Part shown: in pieces, positions 13,701 to 19,876 of the stretch | Layout of the letters: every line of letters begins with the position of its first letter | How positions within the stretch are numbered: position 1 is the stretch's first letter | DNA from: Paragordius varius | Taxonomy: Eukaryota; Nematomorpha | Assembly (NCBI GenBank): GCA_964247055.1 | Contig: OZ176050.1 | Span: 12,710,001 to 12,774,000, forward strand | Length of the DNA stretch: 64,000 nucleotides | Reading direction: 5' to 3' | Position numbers and translations under genes: made by a program | Notes under the pieces: generated by a model | What the model saw: only the letters and a program-made list of their open reading frames with translations | What the model was told of the DNA's origin: nothing | Database searches by the model: none

Positions 13701-15121
13701 TTGTTTTTATTCATTATTTTGTTGTTTTTTTCATACATGTTGCAAATTGACAACTTTAGTGGAAATAGGCATATTTGCATCTATTTCAGATACATTAAAG
13801 ATAGGATTTAATATATATTTAATCGCGCAAATTTTAATGGATAATTGTGTGCTAAATTGAATCTATATATCTTAAGATAAAGACATATGGATGCAATTTT
13901 ATTAATATTAAGCGGTGAAACATAAATATCTTTTTTGATTCTTTCTGTTATAGGGAGCAATGGTATTAATTGCATTGTCTTAATTAAAAAAACAAGAGCT
14001 CTATGGTAATTCTTATACTTTTTTGATGAATATGATATTGTTAATACCATAGAGCTTTTGTTTTTTTCCATTCTTTACCAATTATTTATACCCATTTAAC
14101 GAAAAAAAAAATTTTGATAAAAAAGGATACATGACTGTAAGAGGTGTGATGGTATAGTAGGTAGAGCGCCGGACTCTTACACAGCCAGTGTTCGAACCCC
14201 GAAACTACGCAATTTTCATCCGGTCATCCCGGGGCAGGCGAGTGTTAAAAGCTTTCACATGCCCAGATACAATTTAAGTCCTTACCCTTTAAATAAAAAA
14301 GAAAACTTTAAATAGTTAACAGGCCAATTTATAAAATGAAATTTTCTAAATTTTTGTCAAAAGACATAAGAACATAATATTTCTAAAAAGGTTTAAGTTT
14401 GGGCCAATCTTGTACAAACGATTATGAATGCAGTACCCTGATTGTTAATAGCATTTGTCTGCCTAATCATACTTGTGGATGTAAACAGGAGTTTCATCCT
14501 GTATCGAATTCCACCTATTGTATCCCAAGTAAATACAGTTTAAGGGAAATAATTTTAATATTTCGTTATTATACCGAATATATAATAGATGAAGAAAATT
14601 TTCAATGCAAAATTCAAATGAATTTTTTATTAAACCCCCAATACTCAGACGAAATCAATCCAGCAGATGTCAAGGATCTTAAATATTTTGAGACATACGT
14701 ATTTAAAATTTATAAAATAGTTTAACAAAAAATATTTAAATGCCCTGAAAGATAATATAGTTTCTTTAAATGCGAATTTTTCGGATAAAACAGTGGATAA
14801 AATTATGATTGATTTTTATTTGAAAAATATGACACCGTCTGTAACAGCGTTGCTCCAAAGCAAAATTTTGGGAAAACGTATGAAATTGTCAAATGGGGAT
14901 GAATTTGCCGTATTAAACGAAACTTTTCAAATCACACCCCTATCTGGTAAAAATTATTAATGTATTTAGGTAATTGTGGAGACGACAACCAAACAAAGGA
15001 AAATCATTTTGTGGGAATACTATTGTGCCTTTTACTATTATTTGCCATAATAATAATCTCAGTTTTGCTACTTATATATAAAAATTATTGGAAAAATAAT
15101 GTTAATTTGATTGAGGAATAA
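1688..15121 (+). CDS. Transmembrane receptor: 2 C-type lectin domains + 10 EB modules (split gene)
   Basis: Exons I infer: 1688-1745, 2556-2719, 3087-3253, 3565-3677, 4252-4415, 5173-5330, 5644-5765, 6174-6305, 6957-7109, 7707-7847, 8815-8934, 9464-9865, 10449-10631, 10771-10893, 12207-12341, 13024-13146, 14391-14528, 14589-14668, 14721-14946, 14970-15121. They total 3054 nt, 1017 residues and a stop, and every junction keeps frame. Order: signal peptide (MLFVLLLSSHILVIG), C-type lectin 1, C-type lectin 2, ten EB modules, a juxtamembrane region, a helix of about 22 residues and a 13-residue tail. It should sit in the plasma membrane with lectin domains outermost. A role in binding sugars or microbes, as for Nimrod/Draper-like receptors, is inference only. 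The first exon rests on its signal peptide and donor. Introns carry many MITEs. Splitting into two genes is possible but less likely, since the lectin-to-EB junction keeps phase. Confidence 0.75.
2556..3677 (+). CDS. C-type lectin domain 1 of the receptor (3 exons)
   Basis: Exons 2556-2719, 3087-3253 and 3565-3677 total 444 nt (148 codons). Visible hallmarks in order: CPTDFNLIPFSGKC (first disulfide and aromatic start), SCQKLNKDSYLATP (second Cys helix), IWIGITDSDELGTF (the WIGL core), KWELEEPKN (matches the W-x-x-x-EPNN strand and calcium-site region) and NCLLLNKEG...NEC...FGL (third and fourth Cys). Intron phases are 1-0-2-1. The calcium-site motif reads EEPKN rather than canonical EPN, so sugar binding is uncertain. 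MITE copies lie in the introns. Confidence 0.78.
2833..3055. mobile_element. MITE family E copy 1 (CAGTCATGTATCC)
   Basis: The left terminus is TA-CAGTCATGTATCC. The arms contain TTCGTTAAATGG, TTGGTAAAGAATGG and AGAGCT, and the inverse occurs on the right (CCATTTAACGGAAAAAA). It fills most of the intron between the first two lectin-1 exons. The right tip is degenerate. Confidence 0.65.
3360..3504. mobile_element. MITE family C, right part
   Basis: It carries the family signature AAGTATGGTTGTCTT, then ATTTGTCT, CTGTATAATTTCGAT and ends TTACTG-TA. The left part is missing or unrecognisable. It ends about 60 bp before lectin-1 exon 3. Confidence 0.55.
3795..4005. mobile_element. MITE family C, left part
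   Basis: It contains AAAAAGACAACCATACC, TTTTTCCTATA and AAAACAATGAGTTATA, the typical left-arm and middle blocks of family C. No clear CAGT terminus remains. It lies in the intron between the two lectin domains. Confidence 0.5.
4252..5765 (+). CDS. C-type lectin domain 2 of the receptor (3 exons)
   Basis: Exons 4252-4415, 5173-5330 and 5644-5765 also total 444 nt with intron phases 1-0-2-1, the same as lectin domain 1. Visible hallmarks: CPFEGRRFRHNRQIC, AKICKQNKLTLWAP, YWRIGIYRRKNKYLLENG (WIGL core), GDGECLYI and SCSEKHQLICAKY (last two Cys). The EPN-type calcium motif is not visible, so this copy may not bind sugar in the classic way. The last exon ends at T|gtaatc and joins in frame to the first EB exon (T+AT, Tyr). 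Confidence 0.78.
4421..4658. mobile_element. MITE family D copy 1 (minisatellite-armed)
   Basis: It begins about 5 bp after the donor of the 4252-4415 exon with CCATTTACAAATCAAATC. It repeats the GAACAATTCAAATTCACCCT unit on the left and its inverse on the right (GGGTGAATTTGAATTGTTC), ending GAACTGTAAATG. The AT-rich middle is shared with other D copies. Confidence 0.75.
5843..6117. mobile_element. MITE family C copy 3
   Basis: TA-CAGTTAAAATTTAAATT at the left and TTAATTTTTACAGTG at the right, with GACAACCCACCATACTTT, AACCTTGATATTT and the central block ATGAGTTATA between them. It occupies most of the intron that joins the lectin and EB parts. Confidence 0.65.
6174..14528 (+). CDS. Ten EB (six-cysteine) modules of the receptor, one exon each
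   Basis: Ten exons (6174-6305, 6957-7109, 7707-7847, 8815-8934, 9464-9865, 10449-10631, 10771-10893, 12207-12341, 13024-13146, 14391-14528) each start and end in phase 1 and each encode one module with six cysteines: C-x5-C, then Cys, then C-x-C, then a final Cys near the exon end. Examples are CTSSDC...CRCLPGY...C and CETNSEC...CACLEGY...C. The spacing fits the EB module of secreted and membrane proteins in nematodes and arthropods, a relative of EGF repeats. Several carry Asn-x-Ser/Thr sites. The fifth has a large insert. The donor of the first EB exon (C|gttcct at 6305) is weak, so its 3' end is the least certain. Confidence 0.75.
6820..6840. repeat. Short AT dinucleotide run
   Basis: A run of alternating A and T inside the first EB intron. 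It is a simple repeat with no other feature around it. Confidence 0.6.
7443..7685. mobile_element. MITE family C copy 4
   Basis: Degenerate left end (CGGTAAAAGTTTAGATTAT). AAACAACCATTTAAATC and the right-arm blocks AAGTATGGTTGTCTTTTT and AATTTTTACTAT are present. It ends about 20 bp before the third EB exon. Confidence 0.55.
7950..8244. mobile_element. MITE family G with arms of about 95 bp and TA duplication
   Basis: TA-CAGTGGATTAAATAAAAG at the left mirrors TTTTAATTAATCCACTG-TA at the right. The inverse match continues through AGGAGTAAAAAATGAATATT for about 95 bp with few mismatches. This is the only copy in the window and looks fairly young. It lies in the intron between EB modules 3 and 4. 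Confidence 0.85.
9182..9438. mobile_element. MITE family C copy 5
   Basis: GGAATTATACGGACAAAACG at the left and TCAATTTTTACTG-TA at the right, with AAAAAGACAACTATACTTT and its inverse AAAAAGTATGTTTTGTCTT inside. It ends 25 bp before the fifth EB exon. Confidence 0.7.
9464..9865 (+). CDS. Enlarged EB exon 5 of the receptor
   Basis: This 402-nt exon is about three times the length of the other EB exons. Between cysteines 3 and 4 of the module it has about 85 extra residues rich in Ser, Asn, His, Pro and charged residues (for example LYPPINPPQKLD, DPDEDLGK), with no cysteine and no clear domain. The frame stays open, and both splice sites (tag|TT and G|gtaata) are phase 1 like its neighbours. 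A short intron inside cannot be excluded, but no stop forces one. The insert is probably a disordered loop projecting from the stalk. Confidence 0.65.
10010..10290. mobile_element. MITE family D copy 2 (decayed)
   Basis: CTCACATTCACCCTAAAAAT on the left, AGGGTGAATTTGAGATG and GGGTAAATTTGAAATG on the right, with the family's AT-rich middle (CTAATCTAACTCATTATTAA). The outer tips are lost. It lies in the intron between EB modules 5 and 6. Confidence 0.55.
11139..11378. mobile_element. MITE family D copy 3
   Basis: Left AATTGAAATTCACCCTTC and CAATTCAAATTTACCCTA. Right GGGTGAATTTAAACTGTAA and GGTATA. The middle matches other D copies. It lies between EB modules 7 and 8. Confidence 0.7.
11653..12105. 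mobile_element. hAT-like MITE with a second copy nested inside
   Basis: The outer ends are CAGGGATGTCAAACACC and GTGTTGGACATCCCTG, inverse to each other and of the CAGGG...CCCTG type seen in non-autonomous hAT elements. A second element starts inside at about 11741 (CAGGGGTGTTCAAAAC, then GGCTTCGAGGCCCGC) and matches the separate copy at 36377-36657. The two 8-bp flanks are only partly alike, so the target duplication is not certain. Confidence 0.65.
12415..12688. mobile_element. MITE family C copy 6
   Basis: It contains GATAAAACGTAAAAATATAA on the left and ATTTTACGTTTTGTCC on the right, with ACTCATTGTTTTT and CAATCAATTTTATATTTTAC in the middle. Both tips are worn. It abuts copy 7. Confidence 0.6.
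12692..12943. mobile_element. MITE family C copy 7, head to tail with copy 6
   Basis: CAGTAACAATTGAAATTGTA at the left and CAATATAAATTTTTACTG-TA at the right. The inner blocks AAACCTTAATTTTCC and GTCTTTTAAAAAAATA match the family. It starts within a few bases of the end of copy 6. Confidence 0.7.
13603..13757. mobile_element. MITE family B copy 1 (right end truncated)
   Basis: GTGCATTTTAATGGTTGG, then TATAGTTGGTCAATTTGCAA and TAGTGTATG on the left. Only CATACATGTTGCAAATTGAC on the right before the match fades. Confidence 0.6.
13905..14137. mobile_element. MITE family E copy 2
   Basis: The right end GGATACATGACTG-TA is intact, preceded by CCATTTAACGAAAA and an inner hairpin (AAGAGCTCTATGGTAATTC against ACCATAGAGCTTTTG). 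The left half is degenerate. Confidence 0.65.
14143..14310 (+). mobile_element. tRNA-derived SINE (Lys-like head)
   Basis: The head reads like a tRNA: box A TGGTATAGTAGG (11 of 12 matches to the consensus), then GAGCGCCGGACTCTTAC with a CTT anticodon position as in tRNA-Lys, then box B GTTCGAACCCC. The 3' acceptor strand does not pair with the 5' strand and the T stem is poor, so it is not a working tRNA. A body of about 100 bp follows (CATCCGGTCATCCCGGGGC), ending in an A-rich tail near 14295-14306. It sits 5 bp after family E copy 2. Confidence 0.8.
14589..15121 (+). CDS. Juxtamembrane, transmembrane and tail exons of the receptor
   Basis: Exons 14589-14668, 14721-14946 and 14970-15121. 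The first two give about 102 residues with no EB pattern (DFNKKYLNALKDNI, several Asn-x-Ser/Thr), faintly like a SEA domain, but I cannot confirm that. The last exon has GNCGDDNQTKENH, then a helix FVGILLCLLLLFAIIIISVL, then the tail YKNYWKNNVNLIEE and TAA. The three introns here would be only 60, 52 and 23 nt. The 23-nt one (14947-14969) is below normal animal limits. An alternative is a donor near 14877 (C|gtatga), giving an intron of about 92 nt in the same phase and a shorter juxtamembrane region. Confidence 0.6.
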
Positions 15122-15166
15122 CTTTTTTCGCGTGTCAAAAAATGTGCTATTAAACATGCGTAAATA

Positions 15167-16303
15167 ATGACTTTCATTAAATCATGTGTATCATGCCTCT
15201 TATCGCAACAAAGATCAAAATCGTATCTCTCGAAAGTTTTATTATACAAGAAAAATGGAAATCCTGTTGATGTGTGCCAATTAGATTCGATTCCTGTCAA
15301 TTACAATGGGGAAGCTAACAAAGTTCTTGTTTCAATTTTAGCATCGCCCATTCACCCAGCCGATATAAATAAACTCGAAGGACAGTATCCAAATATTGAA
15401 AAAACACCATTTCCAATAATTGGCGGTACTGAAGGATATGGTCAAGTTATTGCATCCTATGAATCTTGTCCGTTAAAACAAGGGGATAATGTTGTATTTG
15501 TTGGTGGCCATCGATTGGGAACTTGGCGTGATGTTGGTGTATTTGATATCCAAAATCTACATAAAATCCCGTCTCAATACAACCTTTCACCTATTATGGC
15601 GTCGCAACTCATTGTGAATCCACTCACGGCATATTTATTAATCCGCAATTTTGTAGATTTAAAACCAGGATCTAGCCTAATCCAAAATGGGGCAAACAGT
15701 GCTGTAGGTCAATTGGTAATACAATTAGCTCATACATGGAATATTAACACGATTAATATTATACGAGATCGTGAAAGTCCCGAGAAAACGGAACAACTCA
15801 TCGGATTCCTACAGGCTGTTGGAGCCAATTGCGTTTTAACTGAAAGTCAGTTACGATCCAAACTATCGGAGGTTAAAGCCAAATACGGTCCAATAAATTT
15901 GGGGCTTAATTGCGTAGGAGGACAAAATTGTACTGATATGTTGGCTTACCTTATCAATGACTCACCACCTGATTTATCATTATTGGGTTCAACAGTTCAA
16001 TCTCCTACCCTAGTAACATATGGTGGCATGTCCCGTAAACCTGTCATAATTCCAACTAAACAATTTATTTTCTCGAGACTTTGTGCAGTTGGTTTTATTT
16101 TAGATACCACGATAAAGAGTGCCGGGCATAACGCGACACCCTTGCTCTCTGCCATGATTGATGAAATTTGTCGTATGATATCACACGGACACTTATTAAT
16201 GCCAAAATGTAAAACTTTCAAATTGGAAGATTATAAGGATGCTATCAAACATGCCCAAACACCGGCAACGCAAGAGAAAACTATATTTGTAAATGTGCAA
16301 TAA
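15167..16303 (+). CDS. MECR: Mitochondrial enoyl-[acyl-carrier-protein] reductase / trans-2-enoyl-CoA reductase
   Basis: An uninterrupted 378-codon frame, about the length of human MECR. The enzyme reduces trans-2-enoyl thioesters with NADPH, the last step of mitochondrial fatty acid synthesis that feeds lipoate. The N-terminus (MTFIKSCVSCLLSQQRSKS) is basic and hydroxylated, like a mitochondrial import signal. The GroES-like fold holds ASPIHPADINKLEGQYP, with the catalytic Tyr at residue 74, and LGTWRDVGVF. The Rossmann motif NGANSAVGQLVIQLA is at about 174-188, followed by INIIRDR, LNCVGG (247-252) and VTYGGMS (283-289). A short insert precedes VTYGG relative to human MECR. The gene is intronless, unlike its neighbours, and starts 45 bp after the receptor's stop. 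Confidence 0.95.
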   Translation: MTFIKSCVSCLLSQQRSKSYLSKVLLYKKNGNPVDVCQLDSIPVNYNGEANKVLVSILASPIHPADINKLEGQYPNIEKTPFPIIGGTEGYGQVIASYESCPLKQGDNVVFVGGHRLGTWRDVGVFDIQNLHKIPSQYNLSPIMASQLIVNPLTAYLLIRNFVDLKPGSSLIQNGANSAVGQLVIQLAHTWNINTINIIRDRESPEKTEQLIGFLQAVGANCVLTESQLRSKLSEVKAKYGPINLGLNCVGGQNCTDMLAYLINDSPPDLSLLGSTVQSPTLVTYGGMSRKPVIIPTKQFIFSRLCAVGFILDTTIKSAGHNATPLLSAMIDEICRMISHGHLLMPKCKTFKLEDYKDAIKHAQTPATQEKTIFVNVQ

Positions 16304-16308
16304 ATAAA
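16299..16308 (+). terminator. Poly(A) signals of MECR
   Basis: Two overlapping AATAAA hexamers lie at 16299-16304 and 16303-16308; the first overlaps the MECR stop codon. They imply a 3' UTR of only a few tens of bases. Confidence 0.55.
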
Positions 16309-16376
16309 TTTATCCAATTTTTTATTGTATCTACATAATATATTGTTTTTATATTTTTGAAGGTATACTTTATATT

Positions 16377-16592
16377 AGAAGTGTCAAACACGCTTCCACG
16401 AATTTTGCAAACACATGTTCACTAAATCTTAGTGATATTGATATTTTTTAGATAATTTTTCGTAATAAGTTTATCCAATTGGTAAGAGTGCATTTGCTTT
16501 TTGCAGTCCTATGTTTGAAATCTAATAAAATATTTATAAATGCCTTATATCCTTCAAATGCGGCTCGCGAAGCTATTTGTGTTGGACTCCTG
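16377..16592. mobile_element. hAT-like MITE copy 2 (decayed)
   Basis: Left AGAAGTGTCAAACACGC, right GCGGCTCGCGAAGC followed by GTGTTGGACTCCTG, the inverse of the family end. The middle is AT-rich. Confidence 0.55.
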
Positions 16593-17177
16593 CATTAAAC
16601 CCTGGTAATTTTTTCATCGATTCATTCAATTTTGTAGGATTTACAAAAGATTGTAAAGAAATGTTTTGATAGTATCCCTGTCCAAATAGAATTAATTATA
16701 ATTTTGCATGAAGCCAGCTTTATATGTAATAATTCATTATCAATAATTTAGGCGCTTCTTACAAAATATTTTATTCTTTGTTTTTATCATATGCGCTATG
16801 ACGTTGTTTCTAGCAAAGTTCAATAATTTGCTTTCCCAATATATTCTATCATAGCATTCGTTTAGTCATTTGAGGCGTGGTTGTCAAAAATTAATTTATG
16901 TTAACTTACATCCAAAATTCTTGTTAATATACATGGAGTATACACGATATAATAGGAGAATTTTTAATTGTCTGTCAGATAAAGTTAAAATTTAATAAAT
17001 GTCATTTTATAAACTGTGATTTCATAACAGAAAATATCCCAAAGCCAAAATATATTAATATACTTGTCGCTGATGATTTAACAATAAAGTATTAGTATAA
17101 AATTGTCTGATATGGATATAACCTTATTTTAATTTATTAAAAAGTTAAGATTTAAGTAAAAAATTTTTTTTGAATGA
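16593..17177. other. AT-rich stretch without recognised features
   Basis: No open frame, repeat family or hairpin recognised between the hAT-like copy and the next coding-like segment. The promoter of the unrecognised gene downstream may lie here. Confidence 0.4.
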
Positions 17178-17792
17178 TTGATTGTTGCTAAAATGTGTTC
17201 TTTTAAACCTGCTTACCTGCATTTCTTTGTCAAATCAATCAAATTTATTCAATCGCCGTCTTTATCACTCATGCCCATATCTATTGTTAATGCAATATTG
17301 GAAAAGAAAAATGAGACTCTGTCAAACGAAAATTGGGATTCGGCGGAAATTAAGGATTGTAAAACTGATTTAAGACACGAAGTTTTTTCTGTTTGGCTAG
17401 AAATTAGGGTTGAACAAATTATACCCAATAATTTTATGCACTTTCAAAGCAATTTTATACCGTTTTCTGAAATAATACCCAAGGATGACAAAATAAAACT
17501 CGTAGAATTGGGGGAAAATTTAGATATTCCGACTTCTATATGCCCAATAAATTAAAACATGATTCTACCAATTACTATATGCGAAAATTTTTGTGAAAAT
17601 GGTGAGTCACGAGAAAAAGAATTGGCTAATTCGACGAATAAAGATTGCAAAACGGCTTTCGATGAGAATTGCTTAGAAAAAATCACAATGAGCTTGGTTG
17701 GTAGACCACAAGTTAGGAATATTTGTTATAATTTAAAATTTGATAATTTTAGATGCCCATTTGTTATTATTTATATACCATTTACAGTTTAA
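17178..17792 (+). CDS. Unrecognised coding-like segment (possible first exons)
   Basis: Two frames in the same phase, 17178-17555 (125 codons) and 17559-17792 (77 codons), are separated by one in-frame TAA at 17553. The first has a basic hydrophobic start (MCSFKPAYLHFFVKSIKF), then soluble-looking sequence (LRHEVFSVWLEIRVEQIIPN, LVELGENLDIPTSICPIN). The second has six cysteines (ICENFCENGES, NKDCKTAFDENC) and SLVGRPQ. It runs into MITE family D copy 4, so its last residues are transposon-derived. Codon use and lack of long AT runs favour coding. I recognise no domain. Either an intron removes the stop or the locus is a pseudogene. Confidence 0.35.
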
Positions 17793-18107
17793 ATTCACCC
17801 TTGAACAATTTAAATTCACCCTTGAACAATTTAAATTCACCCTTGAATAATTCAAATTTACCCTAAACATAAATTATGTGTTTTCGACTTAATATAATTC
17901 ATTATTAAAATAAAATATTTCTTTATGGCATACTTTATTATTTTTTCGGTATTTTTTTTTAATTTAAAACAAAATTTTATTTTTAAAAATATATATAAAA
18001 TATAGGTAATTTTTAATCTTAAAAAACACATATTTTATTTTAGGGTGAATTTGAATTGTTCGAGGGTTTAGAATTGTTTAAGGGTGAATTTGAATTGTAA
18101 ATGGCAT
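17775..18107. mobile_element. MITE family D copy 4 (well preserved)
   Basis: TACCATTTACAGTTTAAATT at the left, then three consecutive 21-bp units of the GAACAATTTAAATTCACCCT type. Three inverse units on the right, ending GAATTGTAAATGGCATA. The middle has the shared AT-rich block. Confidence 0.85.
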
Positions 18108-18305
18108 ATAACAGTATTGAATTTTCAAAATGCTATTCATATTTTGGACATTGACGAGACAAAATTTGTCAACATTCCTTAAACTTATTTTTAATAATAA
18201 AGCTCTAAAATTATGTACAGAGAAATAATCGAATTATTTAGAACATATATTTTTAGAATACTAATAGTATTTTTTATCACACGTTAAAAATTAAATAAAA
18301 TAAAG

Positions 18306-19390
18306 AATTCACCAAAATAGTTAAAAAATGGCACGCTTTATTGGGATTTATTCGGTTATTTGATTTAAACGATGTTACGTTTCCGTGGTAAGGAATGAAG
18401 GAAGTGATTTGAAAACCTAGTTGAAAGTGCATTCCTAAAGAACATGTTTTCAAGAAAACTGCTAAATATGTTGGAAGTATTATTTTTAGACAAAAGGAAT
18501 TGAGAATTGTTTGTTTATAATATATATACCCATAAATATATTTGACGCTATAGTTATTGCCTGATTTCTGCCAGCCTCTTAACTGATTCAGGCACCAATA
18601 TGATGAAAAATAATTATTATTCAAGAGTATTTTAAACGTTTCATGATTTTTTTTATTATGTATGATAGAAGAAATGTAACAGTTTTAATGCATATAACCC
18701 CTAACGTTTGGGGGATGTAATTTTTATTTAGGAAAATATGTACAATATTAAAAGTTATACGTTACAGGTCGGCATGAATTAGGGCTACATAAGAGAAATG
18801 GTTAGGCTTCCAAATCCTATGAATCCTTTTTTACTGCAGAGAGTATACAGGCTATTGAGCGAATATAATATACCAGCGATTAAAACCGAGACCGTTATTT
18901 GTCACACGGAAGTACAACTTTTTTTTGAAACGGTTGAAAAACTACGGTTTTCTCACTTTGTACAACGGGATTAATTTGTTTTATTTTTTAATGCTATAAT
19001 GACCTTTTATTATTATTTAAATTTATTACAAGTGTAAAATTTCCATAAGGCCTATGTGATTATACCAAAATCAAAATTATTTAACACCAGAAGCTCCAGA
19101 CATTTTTGTCAAAAATTCTATGGGGCCGGATCTGGAGCTATTTTATTTTGAAAAAATGTAGAGCCGAAACCAGATATGCAATGTTGATAATAATTTTAAA
19201 CCATATTAGATTGTGGCCTATGAATAGGGTTTTCACAGACGGCAAAATTTTATATATCATCATACGAACTAGTTTCTTAAGTAAGGAGTCGGATTATAAA
19301 GATAAAATTAACGTAATTTTAAAAATTATGCCGAAATTTGATGGTTTAAATTTATAATATATTTTTTATGGTATTTATATTGATGAATGA
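18306..19390 (+). CDS. Coding-like fragments of an unrecognised split gene
   Basis: Several short segments look coding but could not be joined with certainty. 18306-18387 encodes FTKIVKKWHALLGFIRLFDL before a good donor TG|gtaagg. 18783-18974 encodes GYIREMVRLPNPMNPFLL, then RVYRLLSEYNIPAIKTE. 19091-19157 encodes APDIFVKNSMGPDLELFYF before AT|gtagag. 19251-19279 lies between a CAG acceptor and AA|gtaagg. They share strand and low repeat content with the final exons at 19877-20204 and 25158-25294. No domain recognised. The phases do not all agree, so exons are missing or misjudged, or the gene is decaying. Confidence 0.3.
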
Positions 19391-19533
19391 CTGAAATTGT
19401 ATATGAAAATTATAAAAAATGTTTTGGAGCTAATTTTTAAAAGTGGTTATTAAATTTAATTATGTTTTGATGTTCAAATCTGATCTAAGCGTTTCTCCTG
19501 TAATTAAATGCGTTCATAAACCATATATTACAT

Positions 19534-19708
19534 TATAAATTTATATGGTTGCTCATTTCACATTATTGTAGAGCAATTTGCAAACAGAAGTGTATGAAAA
19601 AGAGAAAGAAAAAAATTATTTATTCATTTTGTTGTTTTTTCCATACACTACTGTTTTGCAAATTGCTCTACAATAATGTGATATAAGCAACCGTTAATAT
19701 GCATACTA
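19534..19708. mobile_element. MITE family B copy 2
   Basis: Left TATATGGTTGCTCATTTCAC, TTGTAGAGCAATTTGCAAAC and AAGTGTATG. Right CCATACACTACTGTTTTGC, AATTGCTCTACAATAATGTG and GCAACCGTTAATATGCATAC. The arms are about 75 bp. Confidence 0.75.
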
Positions 19709-19876
19709 TAAATTCATGATTTTTATATCTCGAAATTCTTAAAACCTTGCCGTAAATAGAAATATATCGCTTATAAAGACTAAGTTCAGCCGATCATTTT
19801 AGAGTTAGCAAAGGGTATTAGAAATGTGAACGTTGGTTTATCGTAATTGAGAGCATTTAGTTTTATTTATATTTAG

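Noticed and set aside
14143-14215. tRNA-Lys gene
   Set aside because: Boxes A and B are good, but the acceptor and T stems do not pair and a SINE body and A-rich tail follow.
18277-18624. 115-codon minus-strand frame
   Set aside because: It is the shadow of plus-strand coding-like sequence, and the minus translation has no domain-like features.
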